Assembly (NCBI RefSeq): GCF_022340605.1
Contig: NZ_JAJDNQ010000094.1
Location: forward strand, 1 to 64,000
From: Thiohalocapsa sp.
Lineage (GTDB): Bacteria > Pseudomonadota > Gammaproteobacteria > Chromatiales > Chromatiaceae
Length of the DNA: 64,000 nt
Direction: 5' to 3'
Below, piece after piece: positions 59,335 to 64,000 of this stretch. Under the pieces are notes generated by a model. That model was not told where the DNA came from and ran no database searches. It worked only from the letters and a program-made list of their open reading frames with translations. Numbering within the stretch: the stretch's first letter is position 1; every line of letters begins with the position of its first letter. The translations under genes were made by a program, and so were the position numbers.

Positions 59335-59440
59335 CGAGACCGTCTCAGATCATTGTCGTAATCGTGATCTCAACCGTCCGGATATTCGACCACGACCGCG
59401 ACCACGAGGGAGCCCGGCCTCGGAATTTCCGCAGCAAAGA
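59335..59440 (+). repeat. Dispersed hexamer element, full copy
   Basis: Aligned with 34635-34755 in the order 'gatcattgtcg', 'gtgatctcaaccgt', 'ccggatattcga', CCACGA/CCGCGA hexamers, 'gggagcccggcctcgga' and 'atttccgcagc'. The hexamer run is shorter here. Confidence 0.93.
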
Positions 59441-59443
59441 CTG

Positions 59444-59478
59444 GCCCCCAGCCCCCAGCCCCCAGCCCCCAGCCCCTA
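59444..59478. repeat. Heptanucleotide tandem tract (GCCCCCA)n
   Basis: Four perfect GCCCCCA units and one changed unit (GCCCCTA), placed about 25 bp before the QueD-like start codon. The unit differs from GTGCGGA but the 7-bp period is the same. Confidence 0.95.
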
Positions 59479-59501
59479 GCTTCTAGCTCCTCATTAAGTT
59501 G

Positions 59502-60629
59502 ATGAACGAACAGCTCTTCCATACCGCCGCGACGGTCTTCGAGGCGGCGTTGCGCGTGCCGGTGCTGCCCGACGGACACCGCGCCGCCCGTCTGCACGGG
59601 CATAGCTATCGCGCTCGGGTGTGGGCCGCGTTGCCGCCGGGCTGGGCCGCTGCCGGGGATGGCTTTGCCGGCGGCGAGACGGACGCGCTGGGGGCGGCGC
59701 TCGCCGCGGCCGTCGCGCCGCTCGATTACGCGGACCTGAACGCGCACCTGCCAGCGCCCACCGATGAGAACCTCGCGCGCTGGGTGCACCGCCGGCTGGC
59801 CGGGGCGGGCGTGCCCGGCATCGCCACGGTCGGCATCCGCAGCACGGCCGACACCGGTGCCGACCTGGCGCCGGACGGGCACGCGCACCTGTGGCACCGT
59901 TTCCGCTTCGAGGCCGCGCACCGGCTGCCGCGGGTGCCGGAGGGCCACCCCTGTGGGCGCATGCACGGGCATGGCTTCGAGGTGATCCTGCACGTGGACC
60001 AGGCGCTGGGGGAGCAGGGAGCCGATGCCGACATGGGCATCGACTTCGACCGCATTGCGGCGCTCTTCGCGCCCTTGCACGCGGAGCTCGACCACGCCTG
60101 CCTCAACGACATCGCGGGCCTGGAAAACCCCACCAGCGAGCTGCTCTGTCGCTGGCTCTGGCAGCGGCTCAAGCCGCAATTGCCGGCGCTGTCCTGGGTG
60201 ACGGTGTACGAGACGGCCACTGCCGGCTGCCACTTCGACGGCGCGCACTACCGCATCTGGAAGGAGCTGCGCTTCGAGTCCGCGCTGCGCCTGGAGCAGG
60301 CGCCGGAGGGCGACGGCCGCCGCCGCCTGCACGGGCACAGCTATGTGCTCAGGCTGCACCTGAGCGCGGAGCTCGACGATGTGCTCGGCTGGACGGTGGA
60401 CTACGGCGACGTGAAGGCGCTGTTCAAGCCCGTTTACGAGCGGCTGGATCACCACCGGCTCGACAGCCTCGTCGGCCCCGCCGGCGCGGACCCGGCGGGG
60501 CTTGCGCGCTGGATCAGGACGCAGGCGGCGGCGGATCTGCCGTGGCTCGGGCGCATCGACCTGCAGCAGACGCCGGGGTGTGGTGCGGTGCTGTGCTGGG
60601 GCGAGCTGGGGCCGGCGCTGCCCGTGTAG
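59502..60629 (+). CDS. Triple-domain QueD-like (6-carboxytetrahydropterin synthase) protein
   Basis: This 375-residue protein is three tandem QueD/PTPS-type domains (about residues 1-120, 130-250, 250-375), each with the HGH zinc pair (His32/34, His155/157, His277/279). Only the middle domain has the full set: first zinc His140 in 'FEAAH', catalytic Cys151 in 'PCGRMHGHG', and the downstream 'LDHACLND' Asp-His. Domain 1 has 'FEAAL' and no Cys; domain 3 has 'FESAL' and no Cys. QueD makes 6-carboxytetrahydropterin, the queuosine precursor used by QueE, whose gene follows after 3 bp. The ATG at 59502 was preferred over an adjacent TTG. The flanking domains are probably structural or regulatory. 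Confidence 0.88.
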   Translation: MNEQLFHTAATVFEAALRVPVLPDGHRAARLHGHSYRARVWAALPPGWAAAGDGFAGGETDALGAALAAAVAPLDYADLNAHLPAPTDENLARWVHRRLAGAGVPGIATVGIRSTADTGADLAPDGHAHLWHRFRFEAAHRLPRVPEGHPCGRMHGHGFEVILHVDQALGEQGADADMGIDFDRIAALFAPLHAELDHACLNDIAGLENPTSELLCRWLWQRLKPQLPALSWVTVYETATAGCHFDGAHYRIWKELRFESALRLEQAPEGDGRRRLHGHSYVLRLHLSAELDDVLGWTVDYGDVKALFKPVYERLDHHRLDSLVGPAGADPAGLARWIRTQAAADLPWLGRIDLQQTPGCGAVLCWGELGPALPV

Positions 60630-60632
60630 GCT

Positions 60633-61280
60633 GTGTCCGCCGTGTCCCGTGGCTACAGCGTCAAGGAGTGCTTCCTGACCCTGCAAGGGGAGGGCGCCCG
60701 TAGCGGTCGCGCGGCGGTGTTCCTGCGCTTTGCGGGCTGCAACCTCTGGTCCGGGCGCGAGCAGGACCGCGCCGGCGCCGTCTGCGACTTCTGCGACACC
60801 GACTTCCGCGGCACCAACGGCCCCGGTGGGGGGCGCTTCGCCGATGCCGATACGCTCGCCGGCCATGTCGCGGCCGTCTGGGGCGCGGATGATGCGGAGC
60901 GCTACGTGGTCTGCACCGGCGGCGAGCCCCTGTTGCAGCTCGATGCGACCCTCATCGACGCGCTGCATGCCCGCGGCTTCGAGATCGCCATCGAGAGCAA
61001 CGGCACGCTGCCGGTGCCCGCCGGCGTGGACTGGATCTGCGTCAGTCCGAAGGCCGACGCGCCACTGGTGCAGCAAGCCGGTGACGAGCTGAAGCTGGTC
61101 TACCCCCAGCCGAAGGCGCCGCCGGAGCGGTTCGCGCACCTGAGCTTCGGCAACTTCTACCTTCAGCCGATGGATGGACCGCGGCGTGCCGAGCACACGG
61201 CCGCGGCCGTGGCCTACTGCCTGGCGCACCCGCGCTGGCGGCTGAGCGTGCAGACCCACAAGCTGATCGGCATCCCGTGA
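60633..61280 (+). CDS. queE: 7-carboxy-7-deazaguanine synthase
   Basis: This 215-residue radical SAM enzyme converts 6-carboxytetrahydropterin to 7-carboxy-7-deazaguanine in queuosine/preQ0 synthesis. It carries the non-standard cluster motif CX14CX2C ('GCNLWSGREQDRAGAVCDFC') described for a QueE subgroup, plus 'FLTLQGEGARSGRAAVFLRF', 'VCTGGEPLLQLD' and 'IESNGTLPVP'. Start GTG 60633 lies 3 bp after the QueD-like stop codon; GTG 60642 is an alternative. The gene pair forms an operon. Confidence 0.96.
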   Translation: MSAVSRGYSVKECFLTLQGEGARSGRAAVFLRFAGCNLWSGREQDRAGAVCDFCDTDFRGTNGPGGGRFADADTLAGHVAAVWGADDAERYVVCTGGEPLLQLDATLIDALHARGFEIAIESNGTLPVPAGVDWICVSPKADAPLVQQAGDELKLVYPQPKAPPERFAHLSFGNFYLQPMDGPRRAEHTAAAVAYCLAHPRWRLSVQTHKLIGIP

Positions 61281-61502
61281 GCCTGCCCATGCCGGTGGCG
61301 GGGGTCGCGGCCCCGGCGAGGTTCGGCTGCATGCCTGGATCGTGCGGGCCGACGCATCGACGTCGAGCCGGTCGCTTTCGGGGACCGCGTCGTGCCAGCG
61401 CCAGGCGAGGCCCGGGCCGGCTGCAGCAGCCGGCCGACCGTCGGACATGGCGGCCGGACCGGATCAACGTCGTCGCGTTGCGTGCGTGAATCCGGGCGAT
61501 GC

Positions 61503-63557
61503 TCAGCTGGTTTCCGCGGAGCGCGCGTATTCGCCGGCCGCGGCTGCCGTTTCGCGGGCGCTGACGCAAACCCGGTCTCTGCCTTGCGCCTTGCTCCGAT
61601 ACAGCGCCCTGTCGGCGCGCAGGATCAAGGTCTCCGGACGGTTGGTATCGCTCGGTACCAGCGCCGCAACGCCACAGCTCAAAGTGACCACGGGCTTGAT
61701 GGGGGAGGCCGCGTGCGCAAGCGCGAGCCGGGCGACGTCGGTCCTGATGCGCTCGGCAATGGCGATGGCGAAGTGAGCATCCGTCTGCGGCAGCAGGAAG
61801 GCGAATTCTTCGCCGCCGAAGCGTACCGCGGCGTCTACATCGTAACGCGTGATCGCGATCAGCACGCCGGCCACGCGGCGCAGGCAGTCATCGCCGGCCT
61901 GGTGGCCGTAGGTATCGTTGTACTGTTTGAAGTAGTCGATGTCGCAGAGGATCAGCGCGAGGGGTGCGCCGAGGTGCCGATGCCGATGCCACTCCGTGCT
62001 CAACCGCCGATCCAGGTAGCGGCGGTTGTAAAGCCCGGTCAGCGGGTCGGTCAGCGCAAGCTGCTGCAGCTCGTTGTTGGACAGGACCAGTGCTAGCTCC
62101 GCGCGCTTGCGCTCGCTGATGTCCAGCGACGAGCCAACCAGGCGATAGATGTGTCCATCGTCGTCGCGCAGGGGAGAGACCTGGGTCAGCCACCAGGTGG
62201 GCTCGCCCCCGCGCTTCAGACAGGTCTCGTAGCGCACCACCTGGCCGTTCTGCGCGCATTGGCGGTAATGCACCGCGGGGAGATCGGCATGGGACTGCGC
62301 CGCCGGGAGGTCGCCGAGCTGCTTGCCGATGAGGTCCTGCTCCTTCATGCCGGTGGCCGCCATGTAGGCGGGATTGACCGCGGCATAGCTGAGGCGGCCT
62401 CGGCGCGCATCCACGTCCACGAGCACGAGCGGCATCTGGATGCCGTCGAGCACCGTCTGCAACTCCTGCTTGCGGCGGCGCAGACGCTTTTCGGCGTCCG
62501 TGCGCCTGGCGACCTCGACACGCAGGCGACGGTTGGCGGCGAGCACCACGGCGACGACGGCGAGCGCGACCAGCGAGACCCCCGCGATCCAGAGCGCCAG
62601 GTCACGCGGGCGGATGCCGAAGTCGTAGCGAACCGCCATCCAGCGGTTGCGCAGCGCCACCTTCTCCTGCGGCGACATGCTGCGCAACGCCTTGTTGATC
62701 AGGCTGGCCAGCTCGGGCCAGTCGCGGCGAATCCCCATCGCGTTCGCGTGCGCGCCGAAGGGTGTCGGTGCGGCCACCTTCAGGTTGGCGAGATTCATGG
62801 TCGCGATCAGGTAGGCGCCGACGGTGAGATTGCCGATGTAGGCGTCCGCCTCGCCGCTGGCGACTGCCAACAGGCAGCGCTCGACAAGCGGTTTGCCGGA
62901 GACGGTCGTGACGATGATGTCGGGGTATCGCTGCGCCAGGAGCTCACGCATCGCGAAGCCCTCCGGGACGATCACGGTCCTGCCGGCGAGGTCTTCGATG
63001 CCGGAGATGAAGGGTGCATCGGTCCGCGTGAAGATGACCCACGGCGGGGACAGGTATTCGTCCGTGAACACCATGTACCGGCGCCGCCGCGCGGTAATCT
63101 TGGCCGTCGGTACCATGTCCACGACTTCACGCCTGCGGATGTCCGCGAGCGCCTCGGGCCAGCTCACACGATCGTCGGTGACGTAGGTGTAATCGATCCC
63201 GTAGCGACGAAAGATGCGCTCCAGGTAATCGATGGCGATCCCTTCGACGCGGCCGTGGTCGATCATCATGAAGGGCGGCCAATCGCCGACCCGCACCCGC
63301 ACCTGGTGGCCCGCGGCGAGCCAGCGCCGTTCTGCCGCGGTCAGCGCGATCGATCGGCCCGCGTCCGCGGGGTCGTCAGCGCGCGGGTCGCCGACGGCGT
63401 GTCGATCGGGCGCGGCGCCGGCAGCCATTGCGCCGGTGAGCGGCTGGCCGCCCGTGGGCTGGCTTTGCGCTGCCTGCGCCATCGCCGTCAGTGGCAAGCC
63501 GGCGGACAACGAGGCAGCGAGCAGCGCGGTTGCGATCCAGCGTCTTGTTCGCATCAT
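61503..63557 (-). CDS. Diguanylate cyclase with periplasmic solute-binding and PAS domains
   Basis: This 684-residue protein has a signal peptide (about residues 1-27), then a periplasmic SBP_bac_3-like domain (about 75-320: 'VRVRVGDWPPFMMIDHGRVEGIAIDYL', 'EGFAMRELLAQRYP'), a transmembrane helix (about 332-352), a PAS domain (about 375-490) and a C-terminal GGDEF domain with 'FGGEEF'. GGEEF is active in many cyclases. No RxxD inhibitory site precedes it ('YDVD' occupies that place). It should couple a periplasmic ligand to c-di-GMP synthesis. Start ATG 63557 (or 63554) has 'ggggg' upstream. Confidence 0.93.
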   Translation of the reverse strand: MMRTRRWIATALLAASLSAGLPLTAMAQAAQSQPTGGQPLTGAMAAGAAPDRHAVGDPRADDPADAGRSIALTAAERRWLAAGHQVRVRVGDWPPFMMIDHGRVEGIAIDYLERIFRRYGIDYTYVTDDRVSWPEALADIRRREVVDMVPTAKITARRRRYMVFTDEYLSPPWVIFTRTDAPFISGIEDLAGRTVIVPEGFAMRELLAQRYPDIIVTTVSGKPLVERCLLAVASGEADAYIGNLTVGAYLIATMNLANLKVAAPTPFGAHANAMGIRRDWPELASLINKALRSMSPQEKVALRNRWMAVRYDFGIRPRDLALWIAGVSLVALAVVAVVLAANRRLRVEVARRTDAEKRLRRRKQELQTVLDGIQMPLVLVDVDARRGRLSYAAVNPAYMAATGMKEQDLIGKQLGDLPAAQSHADLPAVHYRQCAQNGQVVRYETCLKRGGEPTWWLTQVSPLRDDDGHIYRLVGSSLDISERKRAELALVLSNNELQQLALTDPLTGLYNRRYLDRRLSTEWHRHRHLGAPLALILCDIDYFKQYNDTYGHQAGDDCLRRVAGVLIAITRYDVDAAVRFGGEEFAFLLPQTDAHFAIAIAERIRTDVARLALAHAASPIKPVVTLSCGVAALVPSDTNRPETLILRADRALYRSKAQGRDRVCVSARETAAAAGEYARSAETS

Positions 63558-64000
63558 GCTGCCCCCGCGTCGACGTTTGGTGTGAGCCTTCGGCCTGCTC
63601 GGCGAGGGCTGCAACCAGTAGGCTCGCCCCCGGCGCATTGGTCGCGGGACGAGCCGTAGCTCGGGGCACGACTTGGACCCCATCGGCTGGACAGCCGATG
63701 GGCGAACGAGATTTACCGGCGAATCTTACGATACCGGCGGCTGATGAGGGTGTTTACCCGATGCAATGGTAATAATTTCGCCTAATAGGTCGGTCGTGGG
63801 CCGAGCGCATGCGCAGTGCCGGAGACTGGTACCCCGTTTGAGCCAATTTTGCAGGGCGCCAACCCGGGGCGGGCCGGAGCCGAGGAACCTGGTCGAGGTC
63901 TCCGCTCGTGGTCGTGGTCGTAGTCGTGGTCGTGATCGAATATCCGGGCGGTTGAGGTCGCGACAACGACAACGAAAGCGCCTTTAGGAGAAAGGCTGCA
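63558..64000. other. Gene-free right end of the window
   Basis: 443 bp with the cyclase promoter region and one dispersed hexamer element (63897-63979, inverted). 'ccatcggctggacagccgatgg' (about 63680-63701) is an inverted repeat. No gene starts here that can be supported. Confidence 0.6.
63897..63979 (-). repeat. Dispersed hexamer element, inverted copy
   Basis: On the minus strand: 'gttgtcgcgacctcaaccg', 'cccggatattcga', then (TCACGA/CCACGA/CTACGA)n hexamers. The 'ggagctcgg...atttccgcagc' tail found in other copies is diverged. It is read in the opposite direction to 34635 and 59335. Confidence 0.88.

Overview
This is a GC-rich window of a gammaproteobacterial chromosome. The hrcA-grpE-dnaK-dnaJ heat-shock cluster lies beside nadK-recN, prfB is followed by lysS, and darP, ygfZ, murI, thiC and glcB are all of gammaproteobacterial type. 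A DsrC-like sulfur-relay protein, a PHA-granule-type protein and a dense population of hexamer, heptamer and hairpin repeats between genes suggest a sulfur-oxidising lineage such as Chromatiaceae or a close relative. That placement is an inference, because no rRNA, dsr, sox or photosynthesis gene is present. I saw no tRNA, rRNA, CRISPR array, prophage or complete insertion sequence.

Layout. 1-6.2 kb: 3' end of a filamentous-haemagglutinin-like repeat protein followed by a TPR-CHAT lipoprotein (caspase-like protease). 6.2-12.5 kb: pentapeptide-repeat protein, zinc metallopeptidase, P-type ATPase and a divergent S-adenosylmethionine synthetase, with a 7-bp tandem tract between the last two. 12.8-21 kb: secreted glycosidase-like protein, then a tightly overlapped minus-strand operon (membrane-anchored arylsulfotransferase-like protein, two small membrane proteins, PAPS-type sulfotransferase), a radical SAM protein and a Tat-exported serine hydrolase. 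21-30 kb: a large unknown protein, a PHA-type protein, a REP-associated transposase (RAYT), prfB with its programmed frameshift, lysS, DUF29 and Uma2 proteins. 29-39 kb: murI, ygfZ, an RNB ribonuclease, a decayed nuclease-like gene, a Mth938-like protein, a repeat-filled stretch with an internally deleted Uma2 gene, and thiC under a TPP riboswitch. 39-46.6 kb: an Ala-rich lipoprotein, LOG-family protein, glcB, a 47-bp tandem array, an ABM monooxygenase, a DsrC-like protein divergent from a LysR regulator, and a SIMPL protein. 46.7-55.6 kb: recN and nadK divergent from the heat-shock genes, with a perfect CIRCE operator. 55.6-64 kb: hairpin array, methyltransferase, DMT transporter, small lipoprotein, darP, a triple-domain QueD-like protein with queE, and a periplasmic-sensor diguanylate cyclase.

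The gaps hold several repeat families: (a) GTAG-flanked hairpins of the kind processed by RAYT transposases, and a RAYT gene is present; (b) a roughly 100-bp element with (GACCAC)n/(GACAAC)n hexamers; (c) heptanucleotide tandem tracts; (d) small hairpins with five-base loops whose stem sequences vary while pairing is kept. The most interesting protein-level observations are the sulfotransferase operon, the FHA-repeat/CHAT pair, the QueD-like protein with only one intact catalytic domain out of three, the MetK with substituted active-site motifs, and the DsrC-like protein that keeps only the upstream cysteine.
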